Shown here in pieces: positions 15,861-24,448 of a stretch of DNA of 64,000 nt. Within the stretch, counting starts at the first letter, position 1. Every line of letters begins with the position of its first letter. The DNA lies in assembly GCA_905214225.1 (NCBI GenBank), contig CAJMLL010000005.1:1-64000 (forward strand), in the 5' to 3' direction. A program made the translations under genes and the position numbers. Under the pieces are notes generated by a model. That model saw nothing but the letters and a program-made list of their open reading frames with translations, had not been told where the DNA came from and ran no database searches. This DNA comes from an uncultured bacterium (GTDB lineage: Bacteria; Bacillota; Clostridia; Peptostreptococcales; Anaerovoracaceae).

Positions 15861-16529
15861 ATGGGACGTAAAAAGAGAACAACAAAGCAGAAGATTGTGG
15901 ACGCGGCATGGAAGCTCTTCTATACGAAAGGCTACGATGAAACCACAATCGAAGACATTATTAAAGAGTCCAAGACGTCCAAAGGCTCTTTCTACCACTA
16001 TTTCAAGGGAAAAGACGCTCTTCTCGGCACACTGTCCGATCTGTTCGATCAGAAATATATCGAGCTGTCAGAAGAACTGGATGAACACAAGCCGGAAATG
16101 TCCGCCTCAGACAAACTGCTTTATCTGAATCATGAACTGTTTCAGATGATCGCAGATAACGTTGATATTCACCTGCTGGCTTACATGTACGGCACGCAGC
16201 TGACCACTGACGGCGAACGCCACCTGCTTAACAGCAGCCGTTTCTATTTCAAGTATATTACGGAAATTATAAAAGAAGGACTGGATTCCGGAGAATTTGA
16301 CCAGCGCTTCACGCTGAACCAGCTGGTAAAGATCTACGCCATGTTTGAACGTTCCATGCTGTATGACTGGGCCCTGTGTAAGGGAAAGTACAGCCTGACA
16401 ACGATATCGACCTATCTGCTGAAATCCATTCTGGACCGGTTTCGCCACGGCTATGACGGCGCCGAACTGGATGACAATGTCAAACAGACCTTTATCGATG
16501 CGTACATAAGTTCACGTTCGGATCTTTAA
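15861..16529 (+). CDS. TetR/AcrR-family regulator, divergent to prdC
   Basis: A 222-residue regulator with a typical N-terminal helix-turn-helix (residues about 8-54, KTSKGSFYHYFKGKDALLGTL) and a helical C-terminal domain of unknown ligand. AAAGAGG precedes the ATG. The gene is divergent from prdC across 1.1 kb, so a link with proline reductase is possible but not demonstrated. In species such as Clostridioides difficile the prd genes are controlled by the sigma-54-dependent activator PrdR; no such gene is seen in this window, which makes this regulator a candidate. A terminator lies about 140 bp downstream. Confidence 0.85.
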   Translation: MGRKKRTTKQKIVDAAWKLFYTKGYDETTIEDIIKESKTSKGSFYHYFKGKDALLGTLSDLFDQKYIELSEELDEHKPEMSASDKLLYLNHELFQMIADNVDIHLLAYMYGTQLTTDGERHLLNSSRFYFKYITEIIKEGLDSGEFDQRFTLNQLVKIYAMFERSMLYDWALCKGKYSLTTISTYLLKSILDRFRHGYDGAELDDNVKQTFIDAYISSRSDL

Positions 16530-16667
16530 CCGCTTCAGAAGTATATACTCCCCCGGGGAAGTTCACTGGTTGATGCGGGCGGGCATATTTTCATCCGCCT
16601 CCCTTCTGCAGCTGCCGGTCACGCAAACCGCATAAACCCCAGCAGCACCAAATTGAAAGAATGATAA

Positions 16668-16698
16668 AACCGCTGCCACCATCAAGGTGGCAGCGGTT
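16668..16698 (+). terminator. Bidirectional terminator between convergent genes
   Basis: AACCGCTGCCACC and GGTGGCAGCGGTT form a perfect 13-bp stem with a 5-nt loop, followed by a T-tract on the plus strand and a shorter one on the minus strand. It serves the TetR gene and probably the convergent radical SAM gene. Confidence 0.88.
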
Positions 16699-16775
16699 TT
16701 TTATAAACTGATTTTCCAACATCGTAAAAGCTGAATCCAGGGTCATCCACAAGAGAAGCTGCAGATTTCTCCGTT

Positions 16776-18149
16776 CTAAGCATTCTGCTGCGGGTGTTCC
16801 TCATTCCAGAGCCTGTCCGCAGTCGGCTGCCATGCTTTTGCGTAGGCATCACACTTTCCGCACAGATGCTCTGCGCTCTCCGGGCTCAGCATATCCGTGC
16901 TCTTCGCGCCGGTCTTCTTCACCAGCTCGCGCAGATATTCCGGATTTTCCAGCATCGGGCACGGACGCAGGAGATTGCCGTTAAATGGCTGGTCATCCTG
17001 GTAAGCCTTGAACAGCGGCTGCTGCAGACATTCCAGCAAGGACTTATCGTGAATGTTGGCGCTGGAATAATGAATGAATACGCAAGGTTCTACATCGCCG
17101 TTCGGGTTGATGTGGCAGTACTCACGTCCGCCTGCGATGCATCCGCCGACCTTGTCGCCGTCGTTCTGGAAGTCCATCAGCCAGATCGGCTTTCCGCCCT
17201 CAAACCCTCTGACCTCGCGGATACGGTGGTACATATATTCTCTCTGCTCCGGCGTCGGCATCAGATCTACATCCGCATCATTGCCTACCGGCATATAATG
17301 GAAGTACCAGGAGAACTGTACACCCTTGCTGATCAGGAAATCGAAGAATTCATCGCTCGTTACGGATTGAATGTTCTTACTGGTGTAGCAGATGGAAGTG
17401 CCGTAAACCAGGCCATTCTTATTCATCAGATCCATGGCGTCCATAACTTTCTGGAATGTGCCCTTTCCGCGGCGTGCATCCGTTGTTTCCTCGAATCCTT
17501 CAATACTCATGACCAGAACGATGTTCTTGCATTTTCTGACATCATCACAGAATTTCTGGTCGACCAGCGTTCCATTGGTGAAAATCATGAATCCGCAGTC
17601 GGAATGTTTCCCGGCAAGACGGATGATGTCATCTTTTCTGACCATCGGCTCTCCGCCGGTCATAACGTATTCATGGATGCCCAGCTCCGTTCCCTGTGTG
17701 ACGATGCTGTCCATATCCTCATAGCTCAGGTTCAGCGTGTGTTTATATTCCGCAGCCCAGCAGCCCGTACAGTGCAGGTTGCAGGCACTGGTCGGGTCGA
17801 ACAGAATCACCCACGGAAGATGTGTGCCTAACTTCTCGCTCATTTTCTTTGTCTGCCGGTATCCAGACAGCGCACCTTCATATCCAAAGGACATAAAAAT
17901 TCCCTTCAAAAATTCCGTATCTCTGCTGTCAAGCAGATTACAGAAGAACTGTGTCCATTTCCCATCCTTTCCGAAGGTCTCACGCAGCTTGTCGAACGCC
18001 TCCGGCGGCCAGGTATTTCCCAGGATTTTCTGAAACATATTAACAACACTGACAAATCCCTCTTCACGAGCATTCTTTGATTTCTTCAGAACACTGTTTA
18101 ATGCTATTTCAAACGCTTTTCTTTCTGCAGCATGTGCAATCGAACTCAT
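16776..18149 (-). CDS. Radical SAM protein with C-terminal Fe-S (SPASM-like) region
   Basis: A 457-residue radical SAM enzyme of unknown substrate. After a helical N-terminal domain of about 110 residues comes FDPTSACNLHCTGCWAAEY, the CxxxCxxC loop that binds the SAM-cleaving [4Fe-4S] cluster, then YVMTGGEPMVR (the GGE motif) and SIEGFEETTDARRG. The C-terminal third carries more cysteines (GGCIAGGREYCHINPNGDVEPC, LLRPCPML, LCGKCDAYA), as in SPASM-type proteins that hold auxiliary clusters. The AAAGGGGA site supports the start. It has its own promoter, appears to be a single-gene unit, and has no peptide substrate next to it, so a RiPP maturase role cannot be argued from context. Confidence 0.8.
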   Translation of the reverse strand: MSSIAHAAERKAFEIALNSVLKKSKNAREEGFVSVVNMFQKILGNTWPPEAFDKLRETFGKDGKWTQFFCNLLDSRDTEFLKGIFMSFGYEGALSGYRQTKKMSEKLGTHLPWVILFDPTSACNLHCTGCWAAEYKHTLNLSYEDMDSIVTQGTELGIHEYVMTGGEPMVRKDDIIRLAGKHSDCGFMIFTNGTLVDQKFCDDVRKCKNIVLVMSIEGFEETTDARRGKGTFQKVMDAMDLMNKNGLVYGTSICYTSKNIQSVTSDEFFDFLISKGVQFSWYFHYMPVGNDADVDLMPTPEQREYMYHRIREVRGFEGGKPIWLMDFQNDGDKVGGCIAGGREYCHINPNGDVEPCVFIHYSSANIHDKSLLECLQQPLFKAYQDDQPFNGNLLRPCPMLENPEYLRELVKKTGAKSTDMLSPESAEHLCGKCDAYAKAWQPTADRLWNEEHPQQNA

Positions 18150-18179
18150 ATGATCTTCCCCTTTCTCTCGACAAAAAAC

Positions 18180-18197
18180 AGCCTTTCAAGAGGCTTC
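18180..18197 (-). terminator. Weak hairpin with T6 in the leader of the radical SAM gene
   Basis: On the minus strand AGCCT-cttgaa-AGGCT is followed by GTTTTTTG, between the promoter and the start codon. It looks like a short intrinsic terminator and could attenuate the gene, but the stem is only 5 bp. Confidence 0.35.
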
Positions 18198-18208
18198 CCC
18201 TTATTGAT

Positions 18209-18237
18209 ATTATACTCTCTGTTACTTAGTCAGTAAA
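18209..18237 (-). promoter_or_regulatory. Promoter of the radical SAM gene
   Basis: TTTACT, 17-bp spacer, perfect TATAAT on the minus strand, about 60 bp upstream of the start codon at 18149. Confidence 0.7.
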
Positions 18238-18388
18238 ACCTACAAAACCGCGTTTTTGTATTAATTCCAAACACTTTTAGTTATTTATCATAAAATTATT
18301 TCTTTCACCTGATTTACATATTCCGTACGCCTGACCACGCCGGATTCCTGAATCTGCGCCTTTCCACGCGCTGTTTTCAAAAAGGAAA

Positions 18389-18420
18389 AGGCCGTAAAGC
18401 CTGATTTCACTTTACGACCT
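18389..18420 (-). terminator. Terminator after the B12-radical SAM operon
   Basis: AGG-CGTAAAG and CTTTACG-CCT pair around a 10-nt loop. On the minus strand the stem is followed by TTTTCCTTTTTG. It lies 8 bp after the small membrane ORF stop, which supports that ORF being the last gene. Confidence 0.7.
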
Positions 18421-18427
18421 GGCTCCG

Positions 18428-18571
18428 CTATGCATCTGCATCCGGGTAATAGGATTTTTTCTCCTGATGGTGTTCCAGCATATTCATCACACCGATCAGG
18501 CAGGTGCATATGCCGACAATTTCTACGATGACCTTCACGCAGGCACCCAGAATCCGAAATACTCTCTTCAT
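18428..18571 (-). CDS. 47-residue membrane ORF, coupled to the B12-radical SAM gene
   Basis: A short ORF not previously noted as a gene family by me. It begins MKRVFRILGACVKVIVEIVG and ends KKSYYPDADA, with one hydrophobic stretch (about residues 5-31) and a charged C-terminus, so it is a likely single-pass membrane peptide. Its ATG overlaps the TGA of the upstream gene as ATGA, the classical arrangement for translational coupling, and a terminator begins 8 bp after its stop. No function can be given. Confidence 0.6.
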   Translation of the reverse strand: MKRVFRILGACVKVIVEIVGICTCLIGVMNMLEHHQEKKSYYPDADA

Positions 18572-19980
18572 CCCTGTTCATGCGTCCGCAGTCTCAGTCT
18601 CTGCGCGCGTTCCTCCTTTCTCTCTCCTAGATGTTTCAGCCGGTAATACGGACTTCCCGGAACGTGATCCGCACAGAGATGGGCGCCCGCGACTCCCAGC
18701 CTGGTCATCACCGACAGCCCGAATCTGCGCATTCCGTATTCCGGTCCGAATAATTTATCCATTGTTCTGGAAGACGGTATGTCGTAAAAATACTCCACCG
18801 CCTTATAAAACTCTTCCTGCAGCTGCCATGGCGTCATTTTAGCAGGCTTGAAGGTAACATTCATCATGTCGAACTGCTCCCAGTCATGGGTCAGCATCCG
18901 GCCTTCCTTCACGAACTGCTCGTATACCGGTGTTCCCGGGTAGGGAGTCAGAATCGCACACTGCAGCTGATAGGCGTTCACTGATTTCGCAAAGGCGACG
19001 CTCCGGTGTATGTCTTCAATTGAATCATCATCAATCCCCAGAACCAGACTCGCAATCAGACGGATTCCATGGTCCGCACACGCCTTTGCAGCGTCGCGGA
19101 TATCCTGGATGCTCTGCCTCTTGTTCACACGGTCGAGCGCCTTCTGATTCAGCGACTCGATTCCGATCAGAACCCGGGTCAGATGAGCATCGTGCAGGAG
19201 CTGAAGCAGCTCCTCATCCTTTGCGAGATCGGTACGCCCGAAGAAAAATGTTTCTTTAAACGTTAATCCCTCTGCAATCATTCTCCGGCAGATCTCCTTG
19301 GCTCTTTCCTTATCTGCCGTAAAATTGTCATCTTCAAAATTCATATATTGAAATCCCATGTCCTTATACATGCGGATTTCCTCGATAACGTTATCTACAC
19401 TTCGCTGACGGTAGGGCGCAAACATTCTCGATGTCGTGCAGAACGTACAGCAGAAGGGACAGCCTCTGGTGGTAATCACGTTCGCGCATTCCGTCGGCGT
19501 CCTGAGAATAGAATAATCCGGAAAGGGGACACTGTCCAGATCACAGATCGGATCCGGCCTTACAATCGGATCCTTGATTCTGCCTTCTACGACATCCAGA
19601 ATGACCGATTCTCCCTCTCCGACGATTATCTGATCAGCATGCTGCAGAGCCTCCTCCGGCAGCGCAGATACGTGGAATCCGCCCATCAGAACTCTTGCGT
19701 CACTTTCCCGGTGAACGATATCCGCCAGTTCGTATCCACGCGGCGCCGTCGATGTCATCAGGCAGAAGCAGAACACATCTGTGTCGTCCAGCATCTCTTC
19801 AATATGAACAGGTCCGTTCAGTTCTTCATATACCTCAACTTCGTGACCGGCTTCCTTTAATATATGTCCAAGGATCAGCGGACCGGTGATTGAATTCGGG
19901 TGTCCGTAAATTTTGCCGCCGAACCGGTATGCCGGAATTCTTCTGATCCTTGCAGTCGGCGTAATAAATACAATCTTCAC
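18568..19980 (-). CDS. B12-binding-type radical SAM protein
   Basis: A 470-residue protein of the class with an N-terminal cobalamin-binding Rossmann fold and a radical SAM barrel. Residues 1-130 carry the fold (GPLILGHILKEAGHEVEVYEE, VLMGGFHVSALPEEAL, IIVGEGE). The radical SAM loop is TRGCPFCCTFCTTS (CxxxCxxC) near residue 176, followed by MNFEDDNFTADKERAK and LIGIESLNQKALDRV. The B12 fold lacks an evident DxHxxG motif, as in many such proteins. Members include methyltransferases, ring-forming enzymes and lipid-tailoring enzymes; I cannot choose. The start is GTG after GGGAGGG. It has its own promoter and ends in an ATGA overlap with a small membrane ORF. Confidence 0.82.
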   Translation of the reverse strand: MKIVFITPTARIRRIPAYRFGGKIYGHPNSITGPLILGHILKEAGHEVEVYEELNGPVHIEEMLDDTDVFCFCLMTSTAPRGYELADIVHRESDARVLMGGFHVSALPEEALQHADQIIVGEGESVILDVVEGRIKDPIVRPDPICDLDSVPFPDYSILRTPTECANVITTRGCPFCCTFCTTSRMFAPYRQRSVDNVIEEIRMYKDMGFQYMNFEDDNFTADKERAKEICRRMIAEGLTFKETFFFGRTDLAKDEELLQLLHDAHLTRVLIGIESLNQKALDRVNKRQSIQDIRDAAKACADHGIRLIASLVLGIDDDSIEDIHRSVAFAKSVNAYQLQCAILTPYPGTPVYEQFVKEGRMLTHDWEQFDMMNVTFKPAKMTPWQLQEEFYKAVEYFYDIPSSRTMDKLFGPEYGMRRFGLSVMTRLGVAGAHLCADHVPGSPYYRLKHLGERKEERAQRLRLRTHEQG

Positions 19981-20015
19981 TGTTCCCTCCCTGTGTGATC
20001 CATCTCACAGACCGG

Positions 20016-20037
20016 CCGGGGAAAAAACCGGCCGATA
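20016..20037 (-). repeat. GC hairpin in the leader of the B12-radical SAM gene
   Basis: CGGCCGG, loop TTTTTTCC, CCGGCCG on the minus strand, 36 nt before the GTG start. A stable stem-loop in the 5' leader with no T-tract after it, so not a terminator. Confidence 0.5.
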
Positions 20038-20065
20038 TTCAGTGTATACAATTCCTGTTGTCTCT

Positions 20066-20093
20066 ATTTTAACGCCGGAAAAATATCTCTCAA
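20066..20093 (-). promoter_or_regulatory. Promoter of the B12-radical SAM gene
   Basis: TTGAGA, 16-bp spacer, TAAAAT on the minus strand, giving a leader of about 80 nt. Confidence 0.6.
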
Positions 20094-20102
20094 TGAACAA
20101 GA

Positions 20103-20137
20103 ATGCCGGTCTGTACCCAAATGGTACAAACCGGCAT
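20103..20137 (-). terminator. Stem-loop after the second TetR gene
   Basis: ATGCCGGT-TGTACC and GGTACA-ACCGGCAT form a 14-bp stem with one mismatch. The following minus-strand sequence ATTCTTGTTCATT is only moderately T-rich. It probably separates the TetR gene from the radical SAM gene. Confidence 0.55.
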
Positions 20138-20181
20138 AATTGGCCCAAAATAATTCTGAATTTTTCTTTATTATTCTTAAG

Positions 20182-20760
20182 TTATAGTCTGTCCGGCTCC
20201 GGATCATCCTTCTGCGGCGTGATGCGGAAAGCCATATCGATCGATCCGGCCAGAAGATCTCCCAGTCTTCTGGTCATCGACACAATGTCATACATCATAT
20301 CTGCGTCAAACCAGTCCAGAAGCAGGCCCTCGATCGCGCTGGAATAAAAGTGGATCAGGAGATCCATATCCTCGTCAGACAGACTCTGCTCCCTCATAAT
20401 CAGCTGAATATAACGCCTTACTCCGCAGTCGCACACCCGTTTGAAGGCCTGCTGGAAGCGGCGGTGATCATCGCTGTGGAGAATATGAATGATTTCTGCC
20501 TTCTTTTTTAAGGTGAACTCTTCCTCCTTAATCAGACAGCCGACAAAATTAGACGTCCGGTAATTCTGTTCGACAATCTTTTCTGCCTGCTCAATGAAAT
20601 ACTGTTCCGGCACATCCGCAAGACAGGAAAAATGGTAATAAAAAGCATGCCTGCTGATTTCACATTTCTCCGTAAGCATTTTCACCGTGATTTTATTAAA
20701 GGCATGCTGTTTCAGCAACTTCATGAACTCACTGGTAATATGTCTTTCCATTACATCCAT
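20182..20760 (-). CDS. TetR-family regulator (atypical, DhaS/YbiH-like)
   Basis: A 192-residue regulator. Its helix-turn-helix (FNKITVKMLTEKCEISRHAFYYHF) matches the divergent TetR branch seen in clostridial DhaS-like proteins, where C-terminal domains are short and act as dimer and partner surfaces. I chose the ATG of MDVMERH because AAAGGAGGG sits 7 bp before it. The upstream neighbour is rlmD, 87 bp away; the downstream neighbour is the B12-radical SAM gene, with a stem-loop in between. Control of that gene is possible but has no operator evidence. Confidence 0.75.
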   Translation of the reverse strand: MDVMERHITSEFMKLLKQHAFNKITVKMLTEKCEISRHAFYYHFSCLADVPEQYFIEQAEKIVEQNYRTSNFVGCLIKEEEFTLKKKAEIIHILHSDDHRRFQQAFKRVCDCGVRRYIQLIMREQSLSDEDMDLLIHFYSSAIEGLLLDWFDADMMYDIVSMTRRLGDLLAGSIDMAFRITPQKDDPEPDRL

Positions 20761-20847
20761 AGCAGCCCTCCTTTCCATCCTCAACTAATCGCAGATTTAT
20801 CCACCCTCATTAACCACCGGAAAAATCCAGTGCGCAGGGCAGCAGCC

Positions 20848-22374
20848 TTACTCCCGGGTCAGCAGCACAGCAGCTTCCAGTCTCCCGGTCTGCGGGAACA
20901 TGTCAAAGGGCGTCATCTCTGCCGCTCTGTATCCGCATCCGGACAGGAAGCTCAGATCTCTGGCCAGAGTCGGCGGCTCACAGGAGACATAGACGATTTT
21001 TCCCGGAGCGGCATCTGCACAGACCTGAAGAAGGGACTGGTCACATCCTGCGCGCGGCGGATCCAGGATGATGCAGTCCACACCGTCCAGCCGAACCTTC
21101 AGCAAGTCTTCCGGCGACGGGTCTTTCTCTTGCGCATTACTTTTTGTCCCCGGAAGATGAGGCGCATCGGATTTCACCTCTGCCGCTTCCTCTGTTCCGA
21201 GAACCTTTCCGATCTCATCTTCCGCTTTTCCGGTCACGTAACGCGCATGGACGATTCCGTTGATAACCGCATTCCGGTTCGCCGCGACCACGGCTTCATG
21301 ACTGGACTCGATGCCCACCAGTTCGATCTGATCCTGCATGCGTCCGGAAAGCCACAGCCCGATCGTGCCGGCGCCGCAGTACAGATCCAGCACATGGTCT
21401 CCCGGTTTCAGGTCTGCATAGTCACTGACCTGATCGTAGAGCTTTTCCATCATATACGGATTCACCTGATAGAAGGCCTCCGGGCTGATCTCAAACTTCA
21501 TCCCGCCAATTTCTTCATGAATCACACGGTCTCCCGCAAGACAGACAGAAGTTTTTCCATAAAGCTCATGATTTTTCCCGCGGTTCTGGTTGATCCAGAC
21601 GCTGGTCAGCGCGTATCCCGGATCCTCCCCGAGATTGTAAACGGCATCATCCAGCATGCCGACCAGCTTTTCACCGTTCGGAATGCCCTTTCCGTTGATC
21701 ACCAGAATCACCATAACCTCGCCGCTTCCAAAGGCCGTGCGGACGATCATGTTTTTCAGCAGCCCTTTTCCGGTTCTTGGATTGAAGGCCTGCACGTGAT
21801 CCGACTCCATAAACGCTCTCAGGGCCTCTGCACAGGCCAGGGCCGCAGGTGACTGGATCTGACATTCCGGGCAGTCCGCGGCACGATGGGTCCGGTTCTG
21901 GTAGAATCCGACCACCGGCTTTCCATTCTCCTCGGATACAGTAAAAACAGCCTTGCTGCGGTAATGCAGGGCGCCGTCTGCGGCATCGTCTCCCATTCCG
22001 ACAGCCGGGCGGACAGCGACATCCTTCAGGCCGCCGATCCGCTGCACCGCATCCTGAAGATGGCGCTGCTTCAGCTTCAGCTGTTCTTCATACTGCAGGC
22101 CTCCAAGGGCGCAGCCGCCGCAGGATTTCTGATGCGGGCAGTATTTCTCCTCTGTGCGCAGAGAAGAGGCCGTATCCAGGAACATCATCTCCGCCTGGGC
22201 GTAACGCTTTTTCATTTTCTTCACTTCACAGCGCACCAGGTCTCCCGGAAGCGGCACGGCACCGGCATCAGATCTGCGGATGAAGACCATGCGCCCGTCT
22301 TCTGCCCGGCCGAGCCCCTGTCCGTCTTCCGTGACATCTTCAATTCTGATCTGCAGGATATCTCCTTTTTCCAT
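20848..22374 (-). CDS. rlmD: 23S rRNA (uracil-C5)-methyltransferase, RlmD/RlmCD type
   Basis: A 508-residue SAM-dependent RNA methyltransferase of the TrmA/RumA family that forms 5-methyluridine in 23S rRNA. It has an N-terminal TRAM domain (DVTEDGQGLGRAEDGRMVFI, about residues 11-60), four Fe-S cysteines (CPHQKSCGGCALGGL plus CPEC), the SAM fold (VLDLYCGAGTIGLWL) and the catalytic motifs DPPRAGCD and VSCEPPTLARDL, in which the Cys is the nucleophile. An acidic insert of about 35 residues (roughly 395-430) interrupts the methyltransferase domain. The family has several paralogues with different target uridines, so the site is uncertain. AGGAG precedes the ATG. Confidence 0.9.
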   Translation of the reverse strand: MEKGDILQIRIEDVTEDGQGLGRAEDGRMVFIRRSDAGAVPLPGDLVRCEVKKMKKRYAQAEMMFLDTASSLRTEEKYCPHQKSCGGCALGGLQYEEQLKLKQRHLQDAVQRIGGLKDVAVRPAVGMGDDAADGALHYRSKAVFTVSEENGKPVVGFYQNRTHRAADCPECQIQSPAALACAEALRAFMESDHVQAFNPRTGKGLLKNMIVRTAFGSGEVMVILVINGKGIPNGEKLVGMLDDAVYNLGEDPGYALTSVWINQNRGKNHELYGKTSVCLAGDRVIHEEIGGMKFEISPEAFYQVNPYMMEKLYDQVSDYADLKPGDHVLDLYCGAGTIGLWLSGRMQDQIELVGIESSHEAVVAANRNAVINGIVHARYVTGKAEDEIGKVLGTEEAAEVKSDAPHLPGTKSNAQEKDPSPEDLLKVRLDGVDCIILDPPRAGCDQSLLQVCADAAPGKIVYVSCEPPTLARDLSFLSGCGYRAAEMTPFDMFPQTGRLEAAVLLTRE

Positions 22375-22474
22375 TGTATTCTCCTGTCATTCGCGGATTC
22401 AGTGGGAACAAGGCCCGGTGATGCCGGGATGCGCGGGATGAACCTCTGCATCCGGTCATCTGGCTGACGCGCCG

Positions 22475-22513
22475 TTACGCATCCTGCGTATCAGCAGTAC
22501 TGCCGGGCCTCAT
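22475..22513 (-). CDS. Possible 12-codon leader ORF before rlmD
   Basis: AGGAGGGGAAAGG immediately precedes an ATG that reads MRPGSTADTQDA then TAA. A long GC stem (AGGCCCGG near 22412 with CCGGGCCT near 22510) spans the leader and would overlap this ORF. It may be a leader peptide, or simply a chance ATG next to a purine run. Confidence 0.3.
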   Translation of the reverse strand: MRPGSTADTQDA

Positions 22514-22580
22514 CCTTTCCCCTCCTATATCATTTATACACTATTTCCAGAAATTTACATGCTATTTTTTTGCTATTTTT

Positions 22581-24305
22581 TTATTTTCTCTTTCCACGGA
22601 AGGCACGGAATCCTTCGCCGGATTTTCCGCGTCTTGCGCCCTTCCCGGAGTGGCTGCCCGGCTTTACAAACTTCCCGGAGCGCTTTCTGCCGGAAAAGTC
22701 ACGTCCGGAATGGCCGCGGCTGCCGGACTTTTCATATCTGCCGCCCTCCCGTCTTCCGGAATCTTTTCCGAAGTCCCGGGATGAGGATCTCCGGTCTATG
22801 CCAAAGTCACGGGATTCTGCATCACGGCGCTTTCTTGAATGTTGATTTTTGTCCCTGCTGAAGTCGGAATCGGAGCGGCCGGATCTGCGGCGGCTCTTTC
22901 CGTACTGACCGGATTTCCCAGATCTTCCGGAATGTCCGGAATTTCCATTGCGGCCGGAATTTCTGCGGGAACCCTTCTTTCCGCCTCCGCGCTTTCCGGA
23001 AACGATCTCGATGTCTTCACGCGCCTCGCCCAGGCTCTCTCTCAGGAAAGCCGCCGCGATCAGCAGCTGGTCGGTGTGGTTCTCCATGGCGTAGCTTCTG
23101 ATCATATCCGCGTATTCTGTCAGATCCATGCCCTCACAGAACTTCAGCGCGCGCTCAATGTTGCTGTTCGCCTTGATCGGCATAACGTCGCGGTAGCTCG
23201 GCATTACCTTTTCCTTGATGGATGCACCGGTGAATTCCTGCAGAGCATTGATCTTGCGGCGTTCTCTGGTGTTGATCAGGGAAACGGCCTTACCCTTCTT
23301 TCCGGCACGGCCTGTACGTCCGATTCTGTGCACGTAGTATTCCATCTCCTGCGGAAGGTCGTAGTTGAATACGATGTCCACGTCATCCACGTCGATTCCG
23401 CGGGCTGCAACGTCCGTAGCCAGCAGAAGATCCAGATTTCCGCTTCTGAACAGGTCCATCACACGGTCTCTCTGCTGCTGAGACAGATCTCCGTGCAGGC
23501 CCTCTGCGGAATAACCGCGCCTCTTCAGCAGCAGGGTCAGCTGGTCGACCTTGCGCTTAGTGTTGCAGAAAACCAGAGCGCGCTTCGGGCACATATAGTC
23601 GATCAGACGGCAGAGCGCCTCATCCTTCTGTCTGCCTTTTACCATATAATAGCTCTGCTTGATCTTCGGAACCGTCAGCTCGTCGTGAGAAACCTCGATA
23701 ATCTCCGGGTCCTTCTGATAGGCGCGGGTCAGCTCCAGAATCTCGTCCGGCATGGTCGCGGAGAACAGCGCCGTCTGACGCTCCTCCGGCATGGCCTGGC
23801 AGATCGTCTCAATGTCGTCGCGAAAGCCCATATCCAGCATTTCATCCGCCTCATCCAGAACGAGGTATTTCACGTTTTCCAGCTTCAGCGTACCTCTGCG
23901 CATGTGGTCCATCACACGTCCCGGCGTTCCGATCACTGCCGTAACGCCCTTTCTGAGCGCCTTCAGCTGGCGGACGATGTCAGAGCCTCCGTAAACCGAC
24001 AGGATCTTCAGACCGTCCACATACTTTCCCATTGTCGCGATTTCCTCCGCGTCCTGCATGGCCAGCTCTCTCGTCGGACAAAGAACAACCGCCTGCACGC
24101 TGCGCTCTGCAGGCTCCACAAGGGAGAGAAGCGGAATTCCGAATGCCGCGGTCTTTCCTGTTCCCGTCTGCGCCAGGCCGACGATGTCCTTTCCGTCCAG
24201 AATTGCAGGAATCGCCTGCTCCTGAATCGGTGTCATCTCCTCAAATCCCATCTCTGCGATGCCCTGAAGGATTTCTGCTTTTAAATTTGTGTCTTGATAC
24301 TTCAT
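22581..24305 (-). CDS. DEAD-box ATP-dependent RNA helicase with RSG-rich tail
   Basis: A 574-residue RNA helicase of the DeaD/CshA type involved in ribosome assembly, mRNA decay or cold adaptation. From the ATG at 24305 (MKYQDTNLKAEILQG) it shows the Q motif (MTPIQEQAIP), motif I AQTGTGKT (residues 45-52), PTRELA, VLDEADEMLD, SAT, and HRIGRTGRAGKKG. After an intermediate dimerisation-like segment, the last ~120 residues are an RSGR/GKSG-rich basic tail thought to bind RNA. The longer reading frame to 24476 lacks a ribosome binding site and overlaps the upstream LysR gene, so I prefer the shorter start. I cannot tell CshA from DeaD by eye. Confidence 0.92.
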   Translation of the reverse strand: MKYQDTNLKAEILQGIAEMGFEEMTPIQEQAIPAILDGKDIVGLAQTGTGKTAAFGIPLLSLVEPAERSVQAVVLCPTRELAMQDAEEIATMGKYVDGLKILSVYGGSDIVRQLKALRKGVTAVIGTPGRVMDHMRRGTLKLENVKYLVLDEADEMLDMGFRDDIETICQAMPEERQTALFSATMPDEILELTRAYQKDPEIIEVSHDELTVPKIKQSYYMVKGRQKDEALCRLIDYMCPKRALVFCNTKRKVDQLTLLLKRRGYSAEGLHGDLSQQQRDRVMDLFRSGNLDLLLATDVAARGIDVDDVDIVFNYDLPQEMEYYVHRIGRTGRAGKKGKAVSLINTRERRKINALQEFTGASIKEKVMPSYRDVMPIKANSNIERALKFCEGMDLTEYADMIRSYAMENHTDQLLIAAAFLRESLGEAREDIEIVSGKRGGGKKGSRRNSGRNGNSGHSGRSGKSGQYGKSRRRSGRSDSDFSRDKNQHSRKRRDAESRDFGIDRRSSSRDFGKDSGRREGGRYEKSGSRGHSGRDFSGRKRSGKFVKPGSHSGKGARRGKSGEGFRAFRGKRK

Positions 24306-24448
24306 TATATATGTCTCTTCTCTTTCTTCTGCTTCGGGCACCGCCGGAAACCTCTTTCTCCAGTCACGCCCATCCTGTGCAGACTTCTTCCTGTACGCGG
24401 ATTCCAAGTATTCCGCGCCTGCGCTGAAAAACAGCGTCAATCGTTCTA

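Noticed and set aside
18288..18581. 97-residue minus-strand ORF
   Set aside because: It overlaps the 47-residue membrane ORF in another frame and crosses a terminator. The shorter ORF has the coupled ATGA start and a sensible composition.
22839..24284. 481-residue plus-strand ORF
   Set aside because: Antisense of the DEAD-box helicase gene, with no start signal and no recognisable domain.
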